From an uncultured Clostridia bacterium (GTDB taxonomy: Bacteria; Bacillota; Clostridia; Oscillospirales; Oscillospiraceae), in the NCBI GenBank assembly GCA_946619065.1, contig CAMOLY010000079.1, positions 1-5,317 on the forward strand: a DNA stretch of 5,317 nucleotides. The letters run 5' to 3'. The notes beneath the pieces are model-generated. The model made no database searches and had not been told where the DNA came from. It saw only the letters and a list, made by a program, of their open reading frames with translations. Below are positions 1-4,972 of this stretch, one piece after another; position 1 is the stretch's first letter, and each line of letters opens with the position of its first letter. A program made the position numbers and the translations under genes.

Positions 1-61
1 TTAAAATGCTTTAAAAAGCATTTTATAGCGCCGAAGGCGCGTTGGAGTTCGTATGAGACGG

Positions 62-84
62 ATTTTGTGCCGCAGGCACAAAAT
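62..84. repeat. Perfect inverted repeat, 10-bp arms, 3-base loop
   Basis: ATTTTGTGCC at 62-71 pairs exactly with GGCACAAAAT at 75-84 around the loop GCA. It directly abuts the next hairpin at 85. The stem is AT-rich at the base and GC-rich at the tip, unlike a classical terminator. Confidence 0.85.
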
Positions 85-107
85 GGCAACGCGCGCAGCG
101 CGGTGCC
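85..107. repeat. Near-perfect inverted repeat, 10-bp arms, GCA loop
   Basis: GGCAACGCGC at 85-94 pairs with GCGCGGTGCC at 98-107, with one A/G mismatch. Like its left neighbour it has 10-base arms and the loop GCA. The two hairpins are joined without a spacer, and the large palindrome at 108 follows immediately. Confidence 0.7.
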
Positions 108-144
108 GGGCTCGTTGCAAAATGAATCATTTTGCAACGAGCCC
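108..144. repeat. Perfect 18-bp-arm palindrome (37 bp)
   Basis: The arm at 108-125 begins GGGCTCGTTGCAA and ends AATGA. Its exact reverse complement occupies 127-144, with one unpaired base (A126) between them. This is the strongest palindrome in the window. The arm resembles the sequence at 270-287 in inverted orientation (14 of 18 positions). Two insertion ends meeting back to back, or a paired palindromic repeat unit, would each give this structure. A terminator is unlikely because there is no adjacent T-tract. Confidence 0.85.
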
Positions 145-146
145 TG

Positions 147-174
147 TGGTTTTTGCCGATTCCGGCAAAAACCA
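147..174. repeat. Perfect inverted repeat, 12-bp arms, ATTC loop
   Basis: TGGTTTTTGCCG at 147-158 pairs exactly with CGGCAAAAACCA at 163-174 around a four-base loop. The T-run lies inside the stem rather than after it, which argues against a simple intrinsic terminator. Confidence 0.8.
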
Positions 175-198
175 TCGCCTGCGGGCGGGTGATTGAAC

Positions 199-229
199 GT
201 GAAGGGGGCTCCAAGACCGCCCCCTTCAC
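199..229. repeat. Perfect inverted repeat, 11-bp arms
   Basis: GTGAAGGGGGC at 199-209 pairs with GCCCCCTTCAC at 219-229 around a nine-base loop. It is GC-rich and stable. No T-tract follows on either strand, so its role is unknown. Confidence 0.8.
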
Positions 230-248
230 ACTTCCCCTGCCGGGAGCC

Positions 249-287
249 TGCATAATCTTTGAAGGTTATGCATTTTGCAACAGCCCC
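249..287. repeat. Small hairpin plus insertion-end-like sequence
   Basis: TGCATAA at 249-255 pairs with TTATGCA at 266-272. It leads into GCATTTTGCAACAGCCCC at 270-287. Read on the minus strand this is GGGGCTGTTGCAAAATGC, which matches the arm at 108-125 at 14 of 18 positions. Sequences of the form G-rich + CTGTTGCAAA are common at the ends of several insertion-sequence families, so this may be one end of a small mobile element. I see no target duplication flanking 108-287, and no transposase gene is present. Confidence 0.4.
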
Positions 288-293
288 TTAGTA

Positions 294-333
294 TGAAAAC
301 CGAAACGGCCCGGAAGCCACAGCTTCCGGGCCG
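294..333 (-). terminator. Intrinsic terminator of the ROK kinase gene
   Basis: CGGCCCGGAAGC at 306-317 pairs perfectly with GCTTCCGGGCCG at 322-333 around a four-base loop. On the minus strand the stem is followed by TTTCGGTTTTC, a T-rich tail. It begins about 25 bases beyond the kinase stop codon, the expected place and orientation. On the plus strand the stem is followed by GCGTTAT, so it should work mainly for minus-strand transcription. Confidence 0.85.
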
Positions 334-358
334 GCGTTATAAAAATTGTCTGCGGCGG

Positions 359-1303
359 TCACTGTGCCTGGAGGGCCAGGTGATAGCAGCCCCAGATTCC
401 GGCGTCGTTGCCAAGCTCCGCCAGGGCAAAGCGCGTGTCCTTGCAGGCGTGGAACATGTGGTGGCGGAATCTGGGCAGGATCCCATCCAGGAGGACGCGG
501 CCTGCTCCGGACATGCCGCCGCCGAGCACAACCAGCTCGGGATCCAGCATGCAGCAGGCGTCCGCGATGGTCAGACCGAGCACATCAAAAAGCTCGTCCA
601 GCAGTTCCTTTGCCAGCCTGTCCCCGCGCGCCGCGCAGGAAAAGACCGTGCGGGAGCTGACTTCCTCCTCCTGCCGCAGCAGGGAAGGGCGGCTGTCCGC
701 CCGGAGCTTCTGCTCCGCCAGCCGGCCCAGCGCCCGCGCCGAGGCATACTGCTCCGCGCAGCCCCGCTTTCCGCAGGTGCAGATCTGGGCATCCGGGCTC
801 CGGTCCACGGTCAGGTGGCCGATTTCGCAGCCCACGCCGTGGGCTCCGTTGAGGATCGACCCGTTCCAGACAAAGCCGCCGCCGATCCCGGTGCCCAGCG
901 TCACCATCAGCATCGACCGCGCGCCGCGTCCGCCGCCGTCGTAGTATTCGCCGAGGGCTGCGACGTTTGCGTCGTTGCCCGCCTTGATCCGCAGGCCGGT
1001 CAGCGCGCCCAGCGCCTTGTGCAGATTGAAGACGCCCCAGTTCAGGTTGACGCAGCGGTTGACGTTTCCGTCGTCGTCCACCGGTCCGGGCACGCCGATG
1101 CCGAGGCCGACGACCGCGGAATGATCTGCGTCATGCCGCGTCAGACAGCCGTCGATCTGCGCCGCAATGTCCGGCAGAATCGCCTCGCCGCCGTGCTCCG
1201 GCCGGGTCGGAATCTCCCATTTTTCCACCAGACGTCCTTCCGTCGAGAAAAAGCCCAGCTTTACCGACGTCCCGCCCACGTCCACTCCGAATGCGTATCC
1301 CAT
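359..1303 (-). CDS. ROK-family sugar kinase, probable glucokinase
   Basis: The product is a 314-residue cytoplasmic kinase of the ROK family, which phosphorylates glucose or a related hexose with ATP as it enters glycolysis. Visible motifs are the N-terminal phosphate-binding loop DVGGTSVKLG (residues 8-17), the catalytic aspartate in GNDAN (Asp111), the second phosphate loop GTGIGGG (137-143), and EIGH (160-163). The structural zinc motif CTCGKRGC (175-182) has Cys175, Cys177 and Cys182, with His163 as the usual fourth ligand. GGGMSGAG (261-268) forms part of the adenine site. There is no N-terminal helix-turn-helix, so this is an enzyme rather than a NagC/XylR-type repressor. Length is normal for the family. 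The start is supported by GGGAGG eight bases upstream. The gene has its own promoter and terminator and appears monocistronic. The exact sugar cannot be read from sequence; N-acetylmannosamine or fructose are alternatives to glucose. Confidence 0.9.
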   Translation of the reverse strand: MGYAFGVDVGGTSVKLGFFSTEGRLVEKWEIPTRPEHGGEAILPDIAAQIDGCLTRHDADHSAVVGLGIGVPGPVDDDGNVNRCVNLNWGVFNLHKALGALTGLRIKAGNDANVAALGEYYDGGGRGARSMLMVTLGTGIGGGFVWNGSILNGAHGVGCEIGHLTVDRSPDAQICTCGKRGCAEQYASARALGRLAEQKLRADSRPSLLRQEEEVSSRTVFSCAARGDRLAKELLDELFDVLGLTIADACCMLDPELVVLGGGMSGAGRVLLDGILPRFRHHMFHACKDTRFALAELGNDAGIWGCYHLALQAQ

Positions 1304-1311
1304 ATGCGTTG

Positions 1312-1317
1312 CCTCCC
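1312..1317 (-). promoter_or_regulatory. Ribosome binding site of the ROK kinase
   Basis: GGGAGG on the minus strand lies eight bases before the ATG at 1303-1301. It fixes the start of the kinase and lies in the short leader downstream of the promoter at 1349-1377. Confidence 0.85.
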
Positions 1318-1348
1318 GGATCCTGTTTTTTCTTCTGTGTTTTCGGTT

Positions 1349-1377
1349 ATTCTATCATAGTTTTCCCGGCTGTGCAA
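1349..1377 (-). promoter_or_regulatory. Sigma-A promoter for the ROK kinase
   Basis: On the minus strand, TTGCAC (1377-1372) is the -35 element and TAGAAT (1354-1349) the -10 element. The spacer is exactly 17 bases, and a TG dinucleotide stands one base before the -10 box (extended -10). Transcription should start near 1342, giving a leader of about 40 bases. No operator-like palindrome is evident over the promoter. Confidence 0.75.
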
Positions 1378-1469
1378 GGCGGACGGGGGCATTTGGGAGC
1401 TTTTTTTCGCCTTGGTTCGATCGCGATTCCGCCTGCGGATACTTTCCGCCCACGGCGGTCATTTTTTCC

Positions 1470-1498
1470 TTGAAAAAACCGCGCGCAGGGTCTATACT
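1470..1498 (+). promoter_or_regulatory. Sigma-A promoter for the HD-domain gene
   Basis: TTGAAA (1470-1475) and TATACT (1493-1498) are separated by exactly 17 bases, close to the vegetative consensus. Transcription should begin near 1505, giving a short leader of about 22 bases that contains the ribosome binding site. It lies back to back with the kinase promoter, with about 92 bases between the two -35 boxes. Confidence 0.8.
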
Positions 1499-1514
1499 GA
1501 AGAAAATAATCATG

Positions 1515-1520
1515 AGGAGA
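1515..1520 (+). promoter_or_regulatory. Ribosome binding site deciding the HD-gene start
   Basis: AGGAGA lies six bases before the ATG at 1527. An in-frame ATG at 1512 overlaps this site and would lack its own Shine-Dalgarno sequence. Longer in-frame starts lie upstream of the promoter. The ATG at 1527 is therefore preferred. Confidence 0.85.
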
Positions 1521-1526
1521 TTGTCT

Positions 1527-2108
1527 ATGGATCCGAAAGAACGATTTGTCCAGCTCTACCGTCAGTTCATCCACCGCGACGGCGCGGACGCTCTGCTCGA
1601 CTTTTTGCTGAACTCCGATTTCTTCAGCGCACCTGCCAGCGCGCACTACCACTCCGCCTATGCCGGCGGCCTGTGCCAGCACAGTCTGAACGTCTACGAC
1701 TGTCTGCGCATGTATCTCAATCGCCCCCGGGTCCAGCAGGTTTACAAGCTGGTGGGCGATGACTACAGCCCCGAGAGTGTGGCTATCGTCTCCCTGCTCC
1801 ACGACCTGTGCAAGATCGGCTGCTACCGCCCCGGCTTCCGCAACGTCAAGGACGAGCGCGGTGTCTGGCAGAAGGTGGCAACCTATAACTACGACGATCC
1901 GCTGCCCTTCGGGCACGGGGAAAAATCCGTCTGGATGATCATGCGCTATATGATGCTCACCGACCATGAGGCCTTTGCGATCCGCTATCACATGGGCTTC
2001 TCCGGCGACGAGGACAACCGCAACGTCGGCCAGGCGCTGGCAAAATTCCCGCTGGCCTTCGCCCTGTCCGTCGCGGACTCCGAGGCCACCTATTTTCTCG
2101 AAGCGTAA
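1527..2108 (+). CDS. Small HD-domain phosphohydrolase, substrate unknown
   Basis: The 193-residue protein belongs to the HD superfamily of metal-dependent phosphohydrolases. The ligand pattern is visible: a histidine-rich entry with GGLCQHSLNV (His52), the HD doublet in LLHDLCK (His92, Asp93), GHGEKS (His130), RYHMG (His155), and a C-terminal aspartate in SVADSEATY (Asp184). Similar stand-alone HD proteins occur widely in Clostridia and in phages, usually annotated only as hydrolase. The HD part also recalls the C-terminal domain of the YhaM 3'-5' exoribonuclease, but no nucleic-acid-binding OB domain is present here. There is no signal peptide or membrane segment, so it should be cytoplasmic. 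It has its own promoter and terminator and is flanked by genes on the opposite strand. A nucleotide or nucleic-acid substrate is plausible but unproven. Confidence 0.85.
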   Translation: MDPKERFVQLYRQFIHRDGADALLDFLLNSDFFSAPASAHYHSAYAGGLCQHSLNVYDCLRMYLNRPRVQQVYKLVGDDYSPESVAIVSLLHDLCKIGCYRPGFRNVKDERGVWQKVATYNYDDPLPFGHGEKSVWMIMRYMMLTDHEAFAIRYHMGFSGDEDNRNVGQALAKFPLAFALSVADSEATYFLEA

Positions 2109-2114
2109 AGAATT

Positions 2115-2143
2115 ACCGGCTCGGGCTGAATGCCCGGGCCGGT
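2115..2143. terminator. Hairpin between convergent genes, probably bidirectional terminator
   Basis: ACCGGCTCGGGC (2115-2126) pairs with GCCCGGGCCGGT (2132-2143), with one G-T pair and a five-base loop. It begins six bases after the HD-gene stop and 30 bases from the anti-sigma stop on the other strand. On the plus strand it is followed by GTTGTCTCTGTTCTGTT, and on the minus strand by AATTCTTT. Both tails are moderately T-rich, so it may end transcription from both sides. Termination is likely stronger for the plus strand. Confidence 0.75.
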
Positions 2144-2173
2144 GTTGTCTCTGTTCTGTTACCGCGCTTCCCG

Positions 2174-3388
2174 CTATTCTGCGGGGAAGACCAGATATGC
2201 AGCCGCGTCCTGCCTCGGGATGAAGTCCTCGGCCGGATAGTACAGGCCCCAGCTTTCGCCGCTGCGCAGGCGCTCAGCCCAGTCCTCCGGCCAGTCCTCC
2301 GGCCAGTCGACGGGTTTTGCGGCCTCGCTCCAGGTGATGATCCTGTTCAGTGCGCCGCTGCCAGGATCCAGCTCCTCCATCCGGACCTGGAGTCGGTTTG
2401 TGGTCTGCGCCGCAGTTGGATCGGACTGGGGCAGATTCAGAAGCAGCCATTCCTGAAGGGCCAGCAGACTCTCGTAATCCACCCGGTATACGACCGGCTG
2501 TTCGTCGGGATCTGACGCTTCGTCCTCACCCAACGCCTGATCCGCCGGGATCGGTTCGTTTTCCGTCAGCCGGTCAAAGAGCTTCGGCTCTGCGTCCTGC
2601 AGCAGAGTGAGCAGGCTTCGGTCGGTAAAATCCGAATACAGCAGCACCGGGGCTTCCGCTTCTGCGCTGAGCTGCCGGCAGAGCGCGTCTTGCTCAGCAT
2701 CCTGCCTGAAAGGATTGGGCAGGTGGAACCAGGCGGATTTGGTGGAGCCCTCCTCGCCCGGTTCAGCGGGGGTTCCCTCCATTGACCAGGCAGCGTCGGG
2801 TGTCTCGGGATCCTGGGTGATGGGCGGGGCGGATCCTTCGCCGGAGATGACCGTTGACCCGGCAGCGTCGGGTGTCTCGGGATCCTGGGTGATGGCCGGG
2901 GTGGATCCTTCGCCGGAGATGACCTTACTGTCCAAAAAATTCCAGCCGTTCTGATTGACGACGGGCGTAAAGACATTTGTTTCCAGGGGCGATTCCGTCT
3001 CGTTGTTTGGCTCGCCCGCAATCGAAGATGCGGGCGCCTGGCTGGATATCGCGTGCCTGGGCAGACGGACGACGCCGGTTCCGATCAGCAGCACCAGCAC
3101 AGCTGCAGCCGCGCCGAGCCCGGTGCCGAAGCCGAAGCCGAAGAAGCGGCGCTTCTTTGTGCCGGCACCGTTCTCCTGACGAATGCGGTACATCACGCCC
3201 CGCTTGAGTCCCTCCGGAGCCGGTTGGGTAAGCTTTTTTGTCTCTTCCTCAATCTCGAACATCGCCTCATAGAGCCTTCGGCATTCGGAGCAGTTCTCGA
3301 GATGCGCGTTCAGATGTTCTTCTTCTGACGCGGAAAGCGCGCCGTCGAGCTTTGCGCTCAGCAGCGTATAGACGTCTTCGCAATTCAT
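2174..3388 (-). CDS. Membrane-anchored zinc-finger anti-sigma factor with large exported domain
   Basis: The 404-residue protein probably binds and inactivates the ECF sigma factor encoded just upstream. Residues 1-50 form an anti-sigma zinc-finger (zf-HC2) domain with the pattern His29-x3-Cys33-x2-Cys36; Cys3 may be the extra ligand. A basic stretch KKRR (78-81) precedes one hydrophobic segment (about 87-107), so the N-terminus should be cytoplasmic and the rest outside. Residues 110-220 are an acidic, proline-, serine- and threonine-rich linker with a 24-residue tandem repeat (154-177 and 178-201). Residues 220-404 form a folded-looking, aromatic- and leucine-containing region I do not recognise, possibly the sensor. 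It ends with a DWPE repeat at 361-368. The ATG at 3388 is chosen because GGGAGGG lies seven bases upstream; an in-frame ATG 18 codons earlier overlaps the sigma gene and lacks such a site. The pairing is inferred from family and position. Confidence 0.85.
   Translation of the reverse strand: MNCEDVYTLLSAKLDGALSASEEEHLNAHLENCSECRRLYEAMFEIEEETKKLTQPAPEGLKRGVMYRIRQENGAGTKKRRFFGFGFGTGLGAAAAVLVLLIGTGVVRLPRHAISSQAPASSIAGEPNNETESPLETNVFTPVVNQNGWNFLDSKVISGEGSTPAITQDPETPDAAGSTVISGEGSAPPITQDPETPDAAWSMEGTPAEPGEEGSTKSAWFHLPNPFRQDAEQDALCRQLSAEAEAPVLLYSDFTDRSLLTLLQDAEPKLFDRLTENEPIPADQALGEDEASDPDEQPVVYRVDYESLLALQEWLLLNLPQSDPTAAQTTNRLQVRMEELDPGSGALNRIITWSEAAKPVDWPEDWPEDWAERLRSGESWGLYYPAEDFIPRQDAAAYLVFPAE
2279..2308. 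repeat. 12-bp tandem repeat within the anti-sigma gene (2.5 copies)
   Basis: CCAGTCCTCCGG occurs twice in a row (2279-2290 and 2291-2302), followed by a half copy CCAGTC. It encodes the DWPEDWPEDW stretch of the exported domain. The unit is a multiple of three, so copy-number changes by replication slippage would keep the frame. Confidence 0.9.
2786..2929. repeat. 72-bp tandem duplication in the anti-sigma linker
   Basis: Two adjacent 72-base units (2786-2857 and 2858-2929) match at 65 of 72 positions by eye. A 64-base core has only two differences. They encode two 24-residue copies built around VISGEGS and ITQDPETPDAA. The near identity at the DNA level points to a recent in-frame duplication. 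The repeated segment lies in the exported linker and has no obvious fold. Confidence 0.9.
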
Positions 3389-3395
3389 CGCACAT

Positions 3396-3402
3396 CCCTC
3401 CC
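3396..3402 (-). promoter_or_regulatory. Ribosome binding site deciding the anti-sigma start
   Basis: GGGAGGG on the minus strand stands seven bases before the ATG at 3388-3386, in the 16-base gap after the sigma-factor stop codon. It rules in favour of the shorter start that leaves the zinc-finger domain at the extreme N-terminus. Confidence 0.85.
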
Positions 3403-3404
3403 TT

Positions 3405-3995
3405 CTAATTGACTGACGATGTTGAAACAGATTTGTTCCCAATTTGCAATAATTTATTTCGCAGTGCGGCTCGGGCTCGCGAAAGCCGCGATTTGACCGT
3501 GCCCTCCTGCAGCTGCAGGATCTCGGCGATTTCTGCGTAGCTCAGATCGTCGATCGCCCGAAGGGTCAGAATCTGCCGCTGATCGGCGGGCAGCTCGTTG
3601 ATGGCCCGGGTCAGAAGCGCCCGGTCCTCGGCTGCAATTACAGCCTCCTCCGGCGTCTTGCCGGGGTCCGGCACTGCCAGCTGGGTCTCCTCGTCCTCGT
3701 CGTCAGTCATGGTCAGAGAGACCGCCGCGCGCCGTTTTCTGGCGCGGAGAAAATCGAGACAGATGTTCGAGGTCAGGCGGAAGAGCCAGGTTGAGAAGGA
3801 GGACTCAAACTGAAAGCCTCCAAGATTCCGCCAGGCACGGACAAACGATTCCTGCGCCAGATCGAAGGCGTCGTCCTCGTTTCCGCTCATCCGGAGGGCC
3901 AGGTTGTAGACCTTCGTCTGATATTTCTCCACCAACAGGCCGAAAGCGTCGTTGTCTCCGCCGAGCACCTGCTCAATGATGTCCTTGTCTTCCAT
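3405..3995 (-). CDS. ECF-family RNA polymerase sigma factor (SigW/RpoE-like)
   Basis: The 196-residue protein is an extracytoplasmic-function sigma factor that directs RNA polymerase to a specific promoter set. Region 2 spans about residues 17-88 and includes the -10-contacting helix DLAQESFVRAW (45-55) and the core-binding stretch STWLFRLTSNICLDFLR (68-84). An acidic linker (98-120) joins it to region 4 (about 125-180), whose helix-turn-helix SYAEIAEILQLQEGTVKSRL (152-171) reads the -35 element. Region 3 is absent, as expected, and the length is typical. A GAGGAG site six bases upstream supports the start. The gene lies 11 bases after the dus stop and 16 before a zf-HC2 anti-sigma gene, the standard partner arrangement. 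ECF factors often activate their own operon, but I find no convincing GGAAC/CGTC-type promoter in the window. The stress it answers is unknown. Confidence 0.95.
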   Translation of the reverse strand: MEDKDIIEQVLGGDNDAFGLLVEKYQTKVYNLALRMSGNEDDAFDLAQESFVRAWRNLGGFQFESSFSTWLFRLTSNICLDFLRARKRRAAVSLTMTDDEDEETQLAVPDPGKTPEEAVIAAEDRALLTRAINELPADQRQILTLRAIDDLSYAEIAEILQLQEGTVKSRLSRARAALRNKLLQIGNKSVSTSSVN

Positions 3996-4001
3996 GCAAC
4001 A

Positions 4002-4007
4002 CTCCTC
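4002..4007 (-). promoter_or_regulatory. Sigma-factor ribosome binding site overlapping the dus stop codon
   Basis: GAGGAG on the minus strand (4007-4002) begins with the last base of the dus stop codon TAG (4009-4007). It lies six bases before the sigma ATG. Ribosomes finishing dus would therefore stand on or beside the sigma start, which suggests translational coupling between the two genes. Confidence 0.85.
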
Positions 4008-4972
4008 TATGACAGATCGCGTTGAATGCCGCGGATTACGCGGCGCACCTCGTCCATGGACGAGAGTTTCGAAATCTCTTGTTTATAATACCCGCTGTAG
4101 GGAACCCCGCGCAGATACCAGGCCAGGTGCTTGCGTGCCTCGAGACAGGCGATGTGCTCACCCTTGTCCTCATATGCGAGCGTAATCTGCCGCAGAGCGG
4201 TCTCCATCCGCACGGCCAACGGCGGCCGTTCCGGGACGGACTCGCCGGCAAGGGCTGCCCGGATCTGCGCAAACAGCCAGGGGTCGCCGAAGCTGGCCCT
4301 GCCGACCATGATCGCGTCCGCGCCGGTCCATTTTTTGCAGCGCAGAGCTGCCTCGGCTGAGTCAACGTCGCCGTTGGCGATCACGGGGATGCGGACGCTT
4401 TGCTTCACCTGTGCAAGGATGTCCCAGTCGGCCCTGCCGGAGTAGAGCATGTTCCGGGTCCGGCCGTGAACTGCAATCGCTGCGGCTCCGCAGTCCTCCG
4501 CAATTTTTGCCAGCTCCGCGACGTTAATTGAGCTCTTGTCCCAGCCCTTCCGGGCCTTGACGGTCACCGGCACCGGGACAGCACGCACAACGGCAGAGAT
4601 AATTGCCCCTGCCCTTGGCAGATCCTTCAAGAGGGCCGAGCCCTCGCCGTTGTTGACAATCTTCGGCATCGGGCAGCCCATGTTGAGATCGATGAAATCG
4701 CAGCCGGAATGCTCCAGAGCGAGCGCTGCGCCGCGGGCCATAATCTCCGGCTCGCTGCCGAAAATCTGCGCCCCGCACAGGACGCCTTCGCTGCGCCGCA
4801 GCAGGCTTGCGCTCTTCTTGTCCCCGTAGCACAGGGCCTTGGCGGAGACCATCTCGGTTACGACTGCCGCTGCGCCCAGCTCTGCGCAGACTGTACGGAA
4901 TGAGTAGTCCGTCACGCCGGCCATCGGCGCCAGAACCGCCCCTTCCGGGACGGTAAGATTTCCGATCTGCAT
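4007..4972 (-). CDS. dusB: tRNA-dihydrouridine synthase, DusB type
   Basis: The 321-residue protein is an FMN-dependent enzyme that reduces uridine to dihydrouridine in the tRNA D-loop using NADPH. It starts with the flavin-binding signature APMAGVTD (residues 15-22). The catalytic cysteine is Cys100 in LNMGCPMPK. Further marks are Lys139 in VKARKGWD, His169 in VHGRTR, the NGDV turn (200-203) and the phosphate-binding GRASFGDPWLF (224-234). Together these make the TIM-barrel domain, followed by a helical tRNA-binding domain (about 240-321). Length and motif order fit the bacterial DusB group, the usual Dus in Firmicutes. AAAGGAG five bases upstream supports the start. It precedes the sigma gene with overlapping control signals. 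The 79-base gap to the threonine aldolase gene upstream shows no clear promoter, so all four genes may share one transcript. Confidence 0.93.
   Translation of the reverse strand: MQIGNLTVPEGAVLAPMAGVTDYSFRTVCAELGAAAVVTEMVSAKALCYGDKKSASLLRRSEGVLCGAQIFGSEPEIMARGAALALEHSGCDFIDLNMGCPMPKIVNNGEGSALLKDLPRAGAIISAVVRAVPVPVTVKARKGWDKSSINVAELAKIAEDCGAAAIAVHGRTRNMLYSGRADWDILAQVKQSVRIPVIANGDVDSAEAALRCKKWTGADAIMVGRASFGDPWLFAQIRAALAGESVPERPPLAVRMETALRQITLAYEDKGEHIACLEARKHLAWYLRGVPYSGYYKQEISKLSSMDEVRRVIRGIQRDLS

Larger units (their letters stand above)
1..290. repeat. Hairpin-rich non-coding spacer (array of inverted repeats)
   Basis: This stretch has no credible gene but is packed with inverted repeats. 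By eye they are 2-25 (11-bp arms), 28-40 (5 bp), 62-84 (10 bp), 85-107 (10 bp with one mismatch), 108-144 (18 bp), 147-174 (12 bp), 199-229 (11 bp) and 249-272 (7 bp). Those at 62-84, 85-107 and 108-144 abut with no base between them, and the next begins two bases later. Either strand, if transcribed, would fold into a row of stem-loops. Most lack a following T-tract, so they do not look like a set of ordinary terminators. A composite of small palindromic repeats, a MITE-like element or the remnant of an insertion sequence are all possible. It may continue beyond the left edge of the window. Confidence 0.75.

Noticed and set aside
23..253. 76-residue minus-strand reading frame across the hairpin spacer
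   Set aside because: It is a translation through the inverted repeats, rich in Arg, Pro, Ser and Ala, with no domain, and its length follows from the GC-rich repeats.
1..290. CRISPR array
   Set aside because: The repeats are inverted within each unit and differ from unit to unit. There is no direct repeat of constant length with regular spacers and no cas gene.
275..1360. 361-residue plus-strand reading frame opposite the ROK kinase
   Set aside because: It is antisense to a gene with complete family motifs, has no recognisable domain, and arises from GC-biased third positions of the real gene.
1304..1526. Riboswitch or operator in the divergent spacer
   Set aside because: Both predicted leaders are short (about 40 and 22 bases), with no complex fold. 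An 8-bp palindrome ATCGCGAT at 1420-1427 lies between the promoters but is too short to support an operator call.
1347..1991. 214-residue minus-strand reading frame opposite the HD-domain gene
   Set aside because: It is antisense to the HD gene, whose motifs, promoter and ribosome binding site are all clear, and it has no convincing domain of its own.
3389..3442. Longer start for the anti-sigma factor, 18 codons upstream
   Set aside because: It would overlap the end of the sigma gene and lacks a Shine-Dalgarno site, whereas the ATG at 3388 has GGGAGGG seven bases upstream and starts the zinc-finger domain as usual in the family.
3505..3520. Perfect 16-bp palindrome TCCTGCAGCTGCAGGA in the sigma gene
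   Set aside because: It encodes the QLQ stretch of the conserved region 4 helix-turn-helix using common CTG/CAG codons, so a codon coincidence is the simplest explanation.
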